From Murimonas intestini (lineage in GTDB: Bacteria; Bacillota; Clostridia; Lachnospirales; Lachnospiraceae), in contig QGGY01000004.1 in NCBI GenBank assembly GCA_003148945.1, positions 365,552 through 429,551 on the forward strand: a DNA stretch of 64,000 nt. Reading direction: 5' to 3'. A program made the translations under genes and the position numbers. The first letter of the stretch is position 1. Every line of letters starts with the position of its first letter. Positions 6,323-15,233 of this stretch are shown here, piece after piece. The notes below the pieces were generated by a model, which saw only the letters and a list, made by a program, of their open reading frames with translations, was not told the origin of the DNA and did no database searches.

Positions 6323-9094
6323 TTAGACCACAATTTTTACTGAGCTGCCCCTGGCTTTTTCTTTGCTCACTACTATCTGCCTGTCTATCCTCTCCTTCAG
6401 CTCCGAGACATGTGAAATAATGCCCACCAGACAATTCCCCTCTGTCAGATGGCTCAGCACATTTAATGCCATCTCTAAAGACTCCTCATCCAGGCTTCCA
6501 AATCCCTCATCCACAAACATGGTATCCAGCTGTATCCCTCCTGCCTGAGACTGTATCTCATCCGAAAGTCCCAGGGCAAGGGAGAGGGAGGCCTTAAATG
6601 ATTCTCCGCCCGACAATGTCTTTACGCTGCGCAGTGTGCCATTATAGTGATCTACCACATCCAGCTCCAGTCCGCTCTGGCTCTTCAGATTGCCGGCCTC
6701 CTTTCTCCGCTTCAGTTCATACTGGCCTCCTGTCATCACCATGAGCCTTGTATTTGCCCTTGAGAGTATCCTCTCAAAATATACCATCTGGATATATGTC
6801 TCCAGCATTATACGCTCCTTGCCTGAGACTCCCCCGTTAGCAGTATCTGAAAGCGCCTTCATCCATCCTGCCCTCTTTTGGGCCTCCAGCAGCAGCTTTT
6901 CCCTGCCTGCGATGGCTTCGGCTACGCCGGTGTTTGTCCCAAGCCTTGTATATACCTCCCTGGCAGTCTCCTGCAGCCTCTCTTTCTCCTGAGATATTTC
7001 ACTTTCTCTGTCTCTCAGCTGATCAGCGTCCTGCACCTCACCTTCCGTCTGCTGCCCCTTCAGTGCACTGATCTGTGCCTTAAGCTCGTTTATACGAATA
7101 TTTTGGTTCTCATATTCACTCTTGGATTTCTCAAAAAGCCTGTCAAGCTCAGCTTTTTTCTGCTTTTGTTCCTCCAGTTTCTCCCTGGCTGCCTTCTCAC
7201 TCTCGTAGTCCAGTGTCAGCAGCATTCTGGCGCGCTCTTCTTCCTTTGCTTTTTGCTCTGCCTCCAGGCCTGCGGCCAGCTTCTCAATCTCACCAGTCTC
7301 CTTCTGCTCCCTCTCTATCCGCGCCTCCAGCTCGGGTATCTCCTTCTCAAGCTCACTGCGCCTTTTCAATCCTGCCGCGAGAAGCTGTTCCTGCTTAGAT
7401 ATCTCTCCTTTAGAAGCAGACTGCCTATCAAGCAGAGCGCCTGCCCCGGCTCTGACTTCCCCCGGCTCCTCTCCCAGCTGCCAGGACGCTGCCAGCTCTG
7501 TAACTGTCCTGCGAAGTGTTTCTGCCCTTCCCTTAAGCTCACCTGCGGAGGCGCTCAGATCATATGCCTTTTTCTGGGCAGTATCCCTCTTCTTCTTTGC
7601 CTTTTCCAGCTGTTCCTGAGAAGGAATACTCCCCTCATGGGCCGCCGGTAACGGATGGGAGAGGGACCCGCAGACAGGGCAGGGCTCATTCTCTCTCAGA
7701 TGGGCCGCCAGTACCCCTGCCTGTCCATCCAGATATTCCTGCTCTAACTTGTCATATTCCATGCCTGTGGCTCTTGCTTTCCCGGCTTCTTCCATATATT
7801 TTTTCTGAAGCTCTCCCAGCTGTCCATAAAGCCCCTCAAGCTCCGTACATTTTTTTTGAAGCTCCCGAAGCCTGCCCTCTTCTTCCTGCAGGCGTTTGAG
7901 CTCGTGTTCCAGTTCTGCTTTCTTCATGGGGATGTCCCCAAGCCCCGCAAGCTCTGCCCTGGACTTCTCCAGCTGCCTGGGCAGCCTCTCAAGAGATCTT
8001 TTCCTGTCTTCCCTCTGCTGCTCAAGATTTTTCAGCCTTGCTGCCGCCTGCCCGGCCTCCTTCTCTATCTTTTTAAGGATAAGATACTGCTGGATGCTCT
8101 CCTGGAGCCTTGTAACAGACAGTGAGAGCTCCTCCCTATGTCCTGCCATACTCTTTTGAGTCTCGTATGCCGCCAGTTTTTCTTCCAGCAGGGGCTTCTC
8201 CTTCTCCAACTGCCTCTCTTTTTCCTCTATGCCATCTCTTATCTTTTTTTCCGCCAGAGCTTTTTCCAGCGCCCTGTGGATATCTGCCAGAGTTTTATCC
8301 AGCTCTTTTTCAGCCTTCTTATATTTCTCCCAGAGTGCAGAGTCCTCCCTTATCCTGCAGTCCAGAAACTCCCTTGCATCCTCCAGAACAGTGATATTCC
8401 CTGCTGATTTTATCCTGTCCAGCTTTTCCTGCTCTTCCTCTTCTGCAGTTCCTTTAATGCCGCCCACATACTGGAGAATGCTCCTGCACAGCTCTTCATA
8501 TTCTTCCCGGGCCGCTGATGCATCTGCCTTCAGTCTTTCCTGAAGCCGCTGATAAGGACCTGTGTGGAAAAGCTCCCTGAATATTTCTCCTCTTTCCTTT
8601 GTGGTAGCCAGAAGGAGCTTCAGAAATTCATCCTGTGCTATCATGGCTATCTGCATAAACTGGCTTCTGTCTATACCCAGCAGCTTTTCCGTTTCTTTTG
8701 TCACATTCTTTGCTCCGGATACTACACGGCCGTCCGGAAAGGTCAGAAGGGCGTCCGCCTTCTGTGAAGTGAAGCCTCCTCCTTTTCTGGAAGGGCGCAT
8801 GTACTCAGGATTCCTCCTGACCGTATATATCTTCTGGCTGTACAAAAATTCCATCTCCACAAATGTGGGCGTCTCAGGATCAGCGTATTTGCTCCTGAAC
8901 ATATCCGCCTCCCTGTTCGCTCCGCTGGCTTCACCATACAGGGCAAATACAACAGCATCAAAGATCGTCGTCTTTCCGGCTCCTGTATCTCCGGAGATCA
9001 GATAGAGCCCTCTGTCTCCCAGCCTGTCCATATCCACGGTTACTTCCCCTGCATATGGGCCAAACGCACAGATCGTCAATTTTAATGGCCTCAT
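6323..9094 (-). CDS. sbcC: Exonuclease subunit SbcC (SMC-like ATPase)
   Basis: A 923-aa protein of the Rad50/SbcC family. It has an N-terminal Walker A (SGDTGAGKTTIFDA), a long coiled coil of about 600 residues broken by the zinc hook CPVCG near the middle, and a C-terminal ABC signature LSGGESFKASLSLALG and Walker B LDTMFVDEGFGSLDEES. With SbcD it forms the ATP-dependent double-strand nuclease that cuts hairpins and protein-blocked DNA ends. The start at 9094 overlaps the sbcD stop (ATGA) and follows GGGAGGA; the ATG at 9109 is too close to that site. Length is near that of other clostridial SbcC proteins. Confidence 0.97.
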   Translation of the reverse strand: MRPLKLTICAFGPYAGEVTVDMDRLGDRGLYLISGDTGAGKTTIFDAVVFALYGEASGANREADMFRSKYADPETPTFVEMEFLYSQKIYTVRRNPEYMRPSRKGGGFTSQKADALLTFPDGRVVSGAKNVTKETEKLLGIDRSQFMQIAMIAQDEFLKLLLATTKERGEIFRELFHTGPYQRLQERLKADASAAREEYEELCRSILQYVGGIKGTAEEEEQEKLDRIKSAGNITVLEDAREFLDCRIREDSALWEKYKKAEKELDKTLADIHRALEKALAEKKIRDGIEEKERQLEKEKPLLEEKLAAYETQKSMAGHREELSLSVTRLQESIQQYLILKKIEKEAGQAAARLKNLEQQREDRKRSLERLPRQLEKSRAELAGLGDIPMKKAELEHELKRLQEEEGRLRELQKKCTELEGLYGQLGELQKKYMEEAGKARATGMEYDKLEQEYLDGQAGVLAAHLRENEPCPVCGSLSHPLPAAHEGSIPSQEQLEKAKKKRDTAQKKAYDLSASAGELKGRAETLRRTVTELAASWQLGEEPGEVRAGAGALLDRQSASKGEISKQEQLLAAGLKRRSELEKEIPELEARIEREQKETGEIEKLAAGLEAEQKAKEEERARMLLTLDYESEKAAREKLEEQKQKKAELDRLFEKSKSEYENQNIRINELKAQISALKGQQTEGEVQDADQLRDRESEISQEKERLQETAREVYTRLGTNTGVAEAIAGREKLLLEAQKRAGWMKALSDTANGGVSGKERIMLETYIQMVYFERILSRANTRLMVMTGGQYELKRRKEAGNLKSQSGLELDVVDHYNGTLRSVKTLSGGESFKASLSLALGLSDEIQSQAGGIQLDTMFVDEGFGSLDEESLEMALNVLSHLTEGNCLVGIISHVSELKERIDRQIVVSKEKARGSSVKIVV

Positions 9095-10233
9095 CTTCCA
9101 TCCTCCCATATATCTTCTATAAGCCTCTGCAGGTATTCCTTCTGCTCAGCCCCCATCTCCTGGTTATTCTGCAGCTCATACAGCTCTTCAAAAAACCCGG
9201 CCGGCGATTTATCTGTCCGGCCCTCATCTCCCGGCCCGCTTACAGACTGCATCTTCCTTGTTCTCATATTGTCATAGTCAAGCTTCATGATATTCGGATA
9301 GACTGAACGAAGTTTTCCTATGGCATCCAATATCTCTTCCTCATCCGTCAGGGTGATATGAAGGTAATCGTCAACTGCCGTATCCTTATAATTCCGCCTG
9401 TCAGTCAGCTCTTCATAGCTTCCCCGGAGCTCTCTCATGTCATGCAGAGGGATGAGCTGCCTTGTGCTGATATTGATTTTTCCTTTGCCTTCTATCTCCG
9501 CCACTGTCACTGACTTTTCATGGGCTGCCTCTGAAAATGAATATTTCAGCGGGCTGCCGCAATAGCGCATATTTTCCCCTCCTGCCTGCTGAGGCCTGTG
9601 GATATGGCCTAAAGCCACATAGTCAAAATCTTTAAATACTGACGAATCAATATTATCAAGGCCTCCCACACTCACCTCTTCAGAGTCAGAGCGCCCTGCC
9701 CCCGTAATAAACTGGTGGGCCACAAGCACGTTGCATACACCAGGTTCCAGTTCCATGTTCCCCACAACTGTCTCAAGGGCCTTTTCATAAGAATCTATTT
9801 CCGTCTCCGGAAAATATCTCCTCACGTGGGCGGGCTTTAAAAACGGAAGAAGGTAGATACGCGCCTCTGTCCCGCCGTTAATCAGAGTTACGTATTCCAC
9901 TGTGCCGTCATATACAGGCGCTATATGCACTCCCTTATCCCTCATCAGCCTGCAGCCAAACGAGAGCCGCTCCGGGCTGTCATGGTTTCCGCTTATTATA
10001 AATACGGGTGCGCTGCCGTCAGCCAGGTTTGTGAGAAACCTGTCAAAGAGCTGTACTGCCTCTGCCGGGGGAACAGGCTTGTCATACACGTCTCCTGCTA
10101 TAATGACTCCGTCCGGTTTTTCCTCCCGGACAATACCAAGTATCCTTTCAAGTATATATTCCTGATCCTCCAGCATTGAGAATTCATTGACTCGTTTTCC
10201 TAAATGCAGATCAGATAAATGTATCAGTTTCAA
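9091..10233 (-). CDS. sbcD: Exonuclease subunit SbcD (Mre11-like nuclease)
   Basis: A 380-aa calcineurin-like phosphoesterase. The metal-binding motifs are in order: SDLHLGK, GDVYDKP, GNHDSPERL, VAHQF and GHIHRPQ. The C-terminal part matches the SbcD cap domain. It is the catalytic partner of SbcC and lies directly upstream with a 4-bp ATGA overlap, so the two are translationally coupled. The 105-bp gap to the MATE gene upstream holds no recognisable promoter. Confidence 0.97.
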   Translation of the reverse strand: MKLIHLSDLHLGKRVNEFSMLEDQEYILERILGIVREEKPDGVIIAGDVYDKPVPPAEAVQLFDRFLTNLADGSAPVFIISGNHDSPERLSFGCRLMRDKGVHIAPVYDGTVEYVTLINGGTEARIYLLPFLKPAHVRRYFPETEIDSYEKALETVVGNMELEPGVCNVLVAHQFITGAGRSDSEEVSVGGLDNIDSSVFKDFDYVALGHIHRPQQAGGENMRYCGSPLKYSFSEAAHEKSVTVAEIEGKGKINISTRQLIPLHDMRELRGSYEELTDRRNYKDTAVDDYLHITLTDEEEILDAIGKLRSVYPNIMKLDYDNMRTRKMQSVSGPGDEGRTDKSPAGFFEELYELQNNQEMGAEQKEYLQRLIEDIWEDGR

Positions 10234-10338
10234 CTCAGACCTCTTTTCCGGAATCCCTCTGATTCCTTTTATTTAACCAAAATTCCCCAAAAACAGATTC
10301 TGGCGCTTCACCTTGTCTGTCCTTGAGGAATCCTTATG

Positions 10339-11667
10339 TTACTTCAGAAGCTTCTTTGTCCAGTGTATGTAGAATGGGATCAGGGGAACCAGGGCAAAGA
10401 TCCATGCCAGGGGCTCTCCCAGGCAGATACCCAAAAATCCGATCCGGGGAGCCAGTACCGCGGAGCTGATAGTCCTGGCAAGCAATTCTCCCACTCCTCC
10501 AAGCATGGGCACAAATCCATTTCCCATCCCCTGCAGGGCATTCCTGTAAAGGAAAATAGCGCTCAGGAACGGGTAGAAAAACGGTACCAGATGAAAATAC
10601 TGGCTGCTGGCATCAAGTATCTCCTTTGTCATATCTGAACTGAAGATCTGTACAAGATAATATCCGGCGAAATAGAGGAACAGCATTGCCACGCCGCTGA
10701 ATATGAGCGCGGCTATCTGACAGTCCCTGACTCCCTCACGTATACGCTTTACTTTGCCTGCCCCCATGTTCTGCCCTACATATGTAGAAAGCGCAGCGCC
10801 AAGGGAACTGAACATACTCATAAATATCCCCTGGATCTTGCTGGAAGCCGTAAATGCCGTTATGTAGACAGTTCCCAGCATATTCAGAGCTGACTGTATC
10901 AGGATATTTCCAATAGCAGTGATAGAAAACTGCAGGGCCATTGGAACTCCCAGACCCAGCAGACGCTTCATATACCGGCCTGATATAGCATCCTTTGGCC
11001 TGCTTTTCCAGAGCAGCGGGTACTTCTTTATAATAAAGGCCAGACACAAAAGCCCTGCGAAGAGCTGTGAGACTACTGTTGCGACAGCGGCGCCCACAAC
11101 TCCCATCTTAAGCCATGCCACGCACACCAGATCCAATCCCAGATTTCCCACCACAGAGATCCCCAGAAAGATCAGGGGAGTCTTTGAATCCCCCAGCGCC
11201 CTCTGGACACTGGAAAGGATGTTGTACAGAAATGCCGCTCCTATCCCCCAGAAGGATATCCTTATATACTGGGTCACCTCTGCCTTCAGTTCCTGCGGCG
11301 TATTGACCACATCCACGATCCAGGGAAGTATGATCTGAAGGACCGCCGTCATCCCTGCCGTCATCAGAATACACAGAAGCAGAGAATTCAGAAAATAATC
11401 TGATACTTTCTTCTCATCCCCGCTTCCGAAGCTCCTTGCCACCATGATTGAAAATCCACTCGTCAGTCCTCCGGCCCAGCCTATGACCATCGTAATGATA
11501 CCGCCGCATGACCCAACTGCGGCCAGAGCATTTACTCCCACGAACTGGCCCACTATCATAGTGTCTGTGATCTGATAAAACTGCTGCACTATGCTGCTGA
11601 GCATGATCGGCACTGCAAATGCAAGTATGAGCTTCACCGGGTTTCCTGTTGTCATATCTCGTGTCAT
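10339..11667 (-). CDS. MATE-family multidrug efflux transporter
   Basis: A 442-aa integral membrane protein with about twelve hydrophobic segments in two homologous halves. The N-terminal signature NPVKLILAFAVPIMLSSIVQQ and QITDTMIVGQFVGVNALAAVG are typical of NorM/DinF-type antiporters, which expel cationic drugs using a Na+ or H+ gradient. ATG 11667 is preferred because GGGGG stands about seven bases before it; an in-frame TTG at 11682 has no ribosome site. It lies upstream of sbcDC on the same strand, 105 bp apart. The substrate is not predictable. Confidence 0.93.
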   Translation of the reverse strand: MTRDMTTGNPVKLILAFAVPIMLSSIVQQFYQITDTMIVGQFVGVNALAAVGSCGGIITMVIGWAGGLTSGFSIMVARSFGSGDEKKVSDYFLNSLLLCILMTAGMTAVLQIILPWIVDVVNTPQELKAEVTQYIRISFWGIGAAFLYNILSSVQRALGDSKTPLIFLGISVVGNLGLDLVCVAWLKMGVVGAAVATVVSQLFAGLLCLAFIIKKYPLLWKSRPKDAISGRYMKRLLGLGVPMALQFSITAIGNILIQSALNMLGTVYITAFTASSKIQGIFMSMFSSLGAALSTYVGQNMGAGKVKRIREGVRDCQIAALIFSGVAMLFLYFAGYYLVQIFSSDMTKEILDASSQYFHLVPFFYPFLSAIFLYRNALQGMGNGFVPMLGGVGELLARTISSAVLAPRIGFLGICLGEPLAWIFALVPLIPFYIHWTKKLLK

Positions 11668-11702
11668 TGTCTTGTCCCCCAAATGCTTAATATCTTTTCA
11701 GC

Positions 11703-11725
11703 GAAAAAGACCCTGTTAATCAGGG
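11703..11725 (-). terminator. Rho-independent terminator after the SDR gene
   Basis: Reading leftwards, stem CCCTG/CAGGG (11721-11725 with 11711-11715, loop ATTAA) is followed by TCTTTTTCGC. It separates the SDR gene from the MATE gene. The intervening 11726-11865 holds nothing else I can name. Confidence 0.7.
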
Positions 11726-11865
11726 CCTTGATCTGCTATCCAGTATTAAGATTATCCTAAATTTCAGGATCAGTCAAGCGGGCTCACAAGCCTGAGATCA
11801 CCAGATTCAGCAGGCGTGAAAATTTGTCTGCCCCATGTGAGAAATGTATGTCCTGCGGATCCATC

Positions 11866-12609
11866 TCAGCTCATAGCCGCCCCGTCAACCGAAAGGATCT
11901 CCCCAGTGATATAGCTGGCCATGTCACTTGCCAGGAACAGGAATGCATCTGCCACCTCTTCCGGCTCACCTATCCTCCTTAAAGGAATAGAATCCATGAT
12001 CGGCTTGATCACCTGCTCAGGGAGGGCTGCCACCATATCAGTACGTGTAACGCCCGGCGCTACCGCATTTACTCTGATATTATCTTTTCCAAGCTCCCGT
12101 GCAAGTGACCTGGTAAGACCGTTGACGGCAAATTTGGAGGCCGGATAACCTGATCCTGCCGCCTGCCCGTACAGGCTTACCATTGAGCTTGTATTTATGA
12201 TCACGCCCCCGCCCTGGGGTTTCATGATCCTGGCTGCTGCCTGGGAGGAGATAAACACTGAATTCAGGTTCAGATCAATAATATTTTTAAAATCCTCCGG
12301 CTTATAGTCATAAATGCTGTCTCTGGCTGAAATGCCTGCGTTATTTACAAGTATATCAAGCCTGCCCCACTTCCCGATAACCTCATCAAATGCTGCAGTC
12401 ACCTGCCCCGGATCTCCCAGATCCGGATAAAGCCCCATCACTTCATATTCTTTTCCTTCCTTTGACAGTTCTTCCAAAGCTTTGTCCACTGTCTCTTTTC
12501 TGGAACCGAAAAGAGCTACTTTTGCCCCATTTTCCAAAAACTTCTTTACGACTGCAAAACCAATTCCTCTAGTACCGCCTGTAACTATAGCTGTTTTATT
12601 CTTTAGCAT
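11866..12609 (-). CDS. Short-chain dehydrogenase/reductase (FabG-like)
   Basis: A 247-aa classical SDR. The cofactor loop is TGGTRGIG, the structural motif is NNAG, and the catalytic Ser-Tyr-Lys is in NTSSMVSLYG...GYPASKFA. The Asn of the tetrad and the C-terminal LFLASDMASYITGEILSVDGA are present. Such enzymes reduce 3-oxoacyl-ACP or oxidise hydroxysteroids. The N-terminal stretch is also reminiscent of bile-acid BaiA-type dehydrogenases of gut clostridia, but there is no bai context. It is monocistronic, with its own strong promoter and terminator, which argues against a housekeeping fab gene. The ribosome site is AGGAGG. Confidence 0.92.
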   Translation of the reverse strand: MLKNKTAIVTGGTRGIGFAVVKKFLENGAKVALFGSRKETVDKALEELSKEGKEYEVMGLYPDLGDPGQVTAAFDEVIGKWGRLDILVNNAGISARDSIYDYKPEDFKNIIDLNLNSVFISSQAAARIMKPQGGGVIINTSSMVSLYGQAAGSGYPASKFAVNGLTRSLARELGKDNIRVNAVAPGVTRTDMVAALPEQVIKPIMDSIPLRRIGEPEEVADAFLFLASDMASYITGEILSVDGAAMS

Positions 12610-12637
12610 ATGACAATCCTCCTGTGTTTATATTAAT

Positions 12638-12692
12638 AATAGTAATTATTATTATATTATTTCCTATCACTATTATAACAATTATTACTATT
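12638..12692. promoter_or_regulatory. Pair of inverted operator-like repeats in the SDR promoter
   Basis: AATAGTAATTATT (12638-12650) and its near reverse complement at 12680-12692 (11 of 13 bases) bracket the -10 box. One lies in the -35/-10 spacer and one in the early transcribed region. This is a typical repressor layout, but the cognate regulator is not adjacent. Confidence 0.4.
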
Positions 12693-12699
12693 CTGTCAA
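12672..12699 (-). promoter_or_regulatory. SigA-type promoter of the SDR gene
   Basis: On the reverse strand TTGACA (12694-12699), 16 bp, TATAAT (12672-12677): both hexamers match consensus. It lies 60 bp before the SDR start. Confidence 0.85.
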
Positions 12700-12741
12700 T
12701 AGTTTTAAAAAAAATTCACAGGATATGCCATTTTTACCTTT

Positions 12742-13542
12742 TTATACAGACATGTCTTTTCTTTTAAAGATCACGATTCCGGCAGCTATCATCACCAGTC
12801 CCGCAGCGTACAGGATCACGCACTGTACCAGCGCCCCTGTATCACCTGCAATGATTCCGCGCGGGTCGAACAGTGTCAGCGGTGTGATATATTTCAGGTT
12901 CTCAAATTTATCTCCCACCTGTGATATCATCTGGATCAATATGGAAGCGATCACAATTCCCGCCCCTGTCCCGTATGACAGCCTTGATTCATTAAACAGG
13001 CAGGAGGCCAGGAAACAAACACCTCCAAAGAACAGGTGCATTCCAAATAAAGCCACGTTTACGAGCAAAAACTTGCCCATATCCAATTCCCCCGGAAACA
13101 TGATCTGGGATACCACGATGATCAGAACCGCCACATATGCGATCAGTACAAAGATCCCTGCCGCCATGGCCAGCGCCTGTGTCACCGCTATCTTAGTTCT
13201 TTTATTTGGCGTAGCCAGCAGATATGCCATAGAACCCTGATCTACATATCTGGCCACCAGACGGTTGGCGAGTATGATGATGAATACCCCCGGAAAAGCC
13301 ACAAGCAGTATGCCATATAGATACCCCACCACAAACTCCAGCAGTGTTGTTCCCACATTGAGCATCCCTGCTGCCGCAAAAATCTCCGGCATACTCTCTG
13401 CCATAGACTTCAGCCCGTCGCCCATTCCCGGACCGTACATGGCTACAATCATGGCAGAGTACATAGTCAGCACTCCCATGAAAATAATCAGAAGAATATA
13501 ATTTGCCCTGATCTCCCTTTTAAATAATGTTCCGCTAATCAT
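12742..13542 (-). CDS. ABC-2 type transporter permease
   Basis: A 266-aa protein with about six hydrophobic helices and an N-terminal ISGTLFKREIRANYILL segment, as in ABC-2 permeases of drug or bacteriocin exporters. ATG 13542 is chosen because GGAGGTGG stands five bases before it and the gene then overlaps the ATPase stop by 8 bp, giving translational coupling. Further in-frame Met codons upstream fall inside the ATPase gene. Together with the ATPase it forms an exporter under the TetR regulator that heads the operon. The transported compound is unknown. Confidence 0.88.
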   Translation of the reverse strand: MISGTLFKREIRANYILLIIFMGVLTMYSAMIVAMYGPGMGDGLKSMAESMPEIFAAAGMLNVGTTLLEFVVGYLYGILLVAFPGVFIIILANRLVARYVDQGSMAYLLATPNKRTKIAVTQALAMAAGIFVLIAYVAVLIIVVSQIMFPGELDMGKFLLVNVALFGMHLFFGGVCFLASCLFNESRLSYGTGAGIVIASILIQMISQVGDKFENLKYITPLTLFDPRGIIAGDTGALVQCVILYAAGLVMIAAGIVIFKRKDMSV

Positions 13543-14422
13543 TGCTGCCACCTCCATAAAAATGCATGAACAGCTCTTCCAGGCTGGCAGTATGTACATC
13601 CATATCCACCACTGTAAACTGTGAGGCCTGCTTTAACAGCCCGTCCATACTTCCTTTTACCTTTGCTGTAACTGTCTTCTTTTTGACCAGGGCACCCGGC
13701 ACCAGAGCGGCCAGCCTGGCAGCGCTGTCCTCAGAATCCAGCCTGAATTCCACTGTCTTGCTCTTGCCTGAGCGCAGCTTCTCTATGTCCTCCACAGCCA
13801 TCAGCCTGCCGTCTTTTATAATGGCAGCCCTGTCGCATGTCCTCTCCACTTCCTCAAATATGTGGGATGACATGAGTATAGTCTTGCCTCTCTGCTTTTC
13901 CTCCATTATAAGCTCTATGAACTTGTTCTGCATCAGAGGGTCAAGGCCGCTTGTGGGCTCATCCAGTATGAGTATATCCGGGTCCTGCATAAACGCGCAG
14001 ACAATACCTATCTTCTGCTTCATTCCCTTGGACATCTTCTTGATCTTGCCGGATGCATTCAGCTCAAACATCTTTTTCAGCTCCTCCATCCTCTTCAGAT
14101 CCTTAAGCCCCTTCATATTGGCCACAAAACGTATAAAACTGTCCCCCGTCATGCTGTCTATAAATGCGATCTCCCCAGGCAGATATCCCAGATTCTTCTG
14201 GATATCCTTTGCTTCAGAAAAGCAGTCCATCCCCGAAATCGTAAGGCTTCCCTTATCAGGCTTTGTAAATCCCATCAGCTGGCGGATGGTCGTTGTCTTT
14301 CCCGCACCGTTTGGCCCCAGAAACCCCAGTATCTCGCCCTTTCTCACATTGAAGCTCACATCAAAGACACCCTTCTGGTTTCCATAGTCCTTTGTGATGT
14401 CATGTATCTCTATTACATTCAT
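13535..14422 (-). CDS. ABC transporter ATP-binding protein (drug-export type)
   Basis: A 295-aa ATPase. Walker A is GPNGAGKTTTIRQLM. The signature is KMSKGMKQKIGI, with SKG in place of SGG, as is common in this exporter group. Walker B is ILILDEPTSGLDP, and the switch His is in SSHIFEEV. A C-terminal domain of about 80 residues follows, as in BcrA/CcmA-like exporters. The start overlaps the end of the TetR gene by 23 bp and is preceded by AAGGAGG. It is the middle gene of a TetR-ATPase-permease operon. Confidence 0.93.
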   Translation of the reverse strand: MNVIEIHDITKDYGNQKGVFDVSFNVRKGEILGFLGPNGAGKTTTIRQLMGFTKPDKGSLTISGMDCFSEAKDIQKNLGYLPGEIAFIDSMTGDSFIRFVANMKGLKDLKRMEELKKMFELNASGKIKKMSKGMKQKIGIVCAFMQDPDILILDEPTSGLDPLMQNKFIELIMEEKQRGKTILMSSHIFEEVERTCDRAAIIKDGRLMAVEDIEKLRSGKSKTVEFRLDSEDSAARLAALVPGALVKKKTVTAKVKGSMDGLLKQASQFTVVDMDVHTASLEELFMHFYGGGSND

Positions 14423-15041
14423 GTAAATATTCCTCCTTATACATCATGGTGCGCAGCATCTCCATCCACTCTTCAAACTCCTTCATCATCTGCTCCAGAT
14501 CCAGTGCATCCTCCTTCATCCTCTTAGAATGAATATAGCCGTCTGACATCCAGTTCATCATCTGATAGACCTTTTGGGCACTGACTCCATCCTTGAATTT
14601 CGAACAGTCAATACCTGCAAAATAACTTTCAGCGGCATTATCTGTAAGCTCCGTATTCATGCTGTTTAACTGTGAACTCACTGCCTCTTCCTTTGAGTAA
14701 AAGCAGCGCACGCAGAAATCCAGGATATGGGGATTCTTTTTTAAGATTCTCACCTTACACAATGCCCCATATCTAATCCGCTCAAACAGGTCCGTGATCT
14801 TCCAGAAATCCTTATCCAGAATCTGACTTTTCATAACATTTGCCGTATAATCATAGAGATACAAATACAGATCCCTTTTATTGTGGAAATAATAAAACAG
14901 ACTGCCCTTGGAAATGCCTGCCCTGGCAGCAATATCATCTGTATTTGCCTGCTTATACTCATTTTTAGAAAAAACTTCCATAGCTGCATTGATGATACAC
15001 GTCTGCTTTTCAACAGGCAGCTCATGAAACTTCTCGTACAT
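14400..15041 (-). CDS. TetR-family transcriptional regulator of the ABC exporter operon
   Basis: A 213-aa protein. The N-terminal helix-turn-helix is TDDIAARAGISKGSLFYYFHNKRDLY, the canonical TetR pattern, followed by an all-helical ligand domain. ATG 15041 follows AAGGAAGG; an upstream in-frame Met at 15080 has no ribosome site. It is the first gene of the operon with the ABC ATPase and permease, so it probably represses its own operon and is relieved by the exported compound. A 20-bp palindrome lies 46 bp upstream. Confidence 0.92.
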   Translation of the reverse strand: MYEKFHELPVEKQTCIINAAMEVFSKNEYKQANTDDIAARAGISKGSLFYYFHNKRDLYLYLYDYTANVMKSQILDKDFWKITDLFERIRYGALCKVRILKKNPHILDFCVRCFYSKEEAVSSQLNSMNTELTDNAAESYFAGIDCSKFKDGVSAQKVYQMMNWMSDGYIHSKRMKEDALDLEQMMKEFEEWMEMLRTMMYKEEYLHECNRDT

Positions 15042-15086
15042 ATTTCCTTCCTTTCTGCCAGGATGACAAGTGCACATCATGATCCT

Positions 15087-15106
15087 GATATTAGTACCAA
15101 AATATC
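15087..15106. promoter_or_regulatory. Putative TetR operator upstream of the exporter operon
   Basis: Perfect 6-bp arms GATATT/AATATC around AGTACCAA, whose central GTAC is itself palindromic. Its position just before the TetR start fits autorepression. No near-consensus promoter is evident around it. Confidence 0.5.
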
Positions 15107-15233
15107 ACATTGACTATTTTTTACAACCCCCAATAATAAAAATATTCTGCTGACGCCTTTTCACAAATACAGCCGGCTGTTGGGCCGGCCGCATGTGCAT
15201 GCAGATCATCTCATGAACAGTCTTAAAACTTCT

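Noticed and set aside
6878..7651. A 257-codon open frame on the plus strand.
   Set aside because: It is antisense to the coiled coil of sbcC, has no ribosome site, and its Leu/Cys/Pro-rich content is a reflection of Glu/Lys/Gln codons on the other strand.
13566..14387. A 273-codon plus-strand frame.
   Set aside because: Antisense to the ABC ATPase gene, which has all ATPase motifs.
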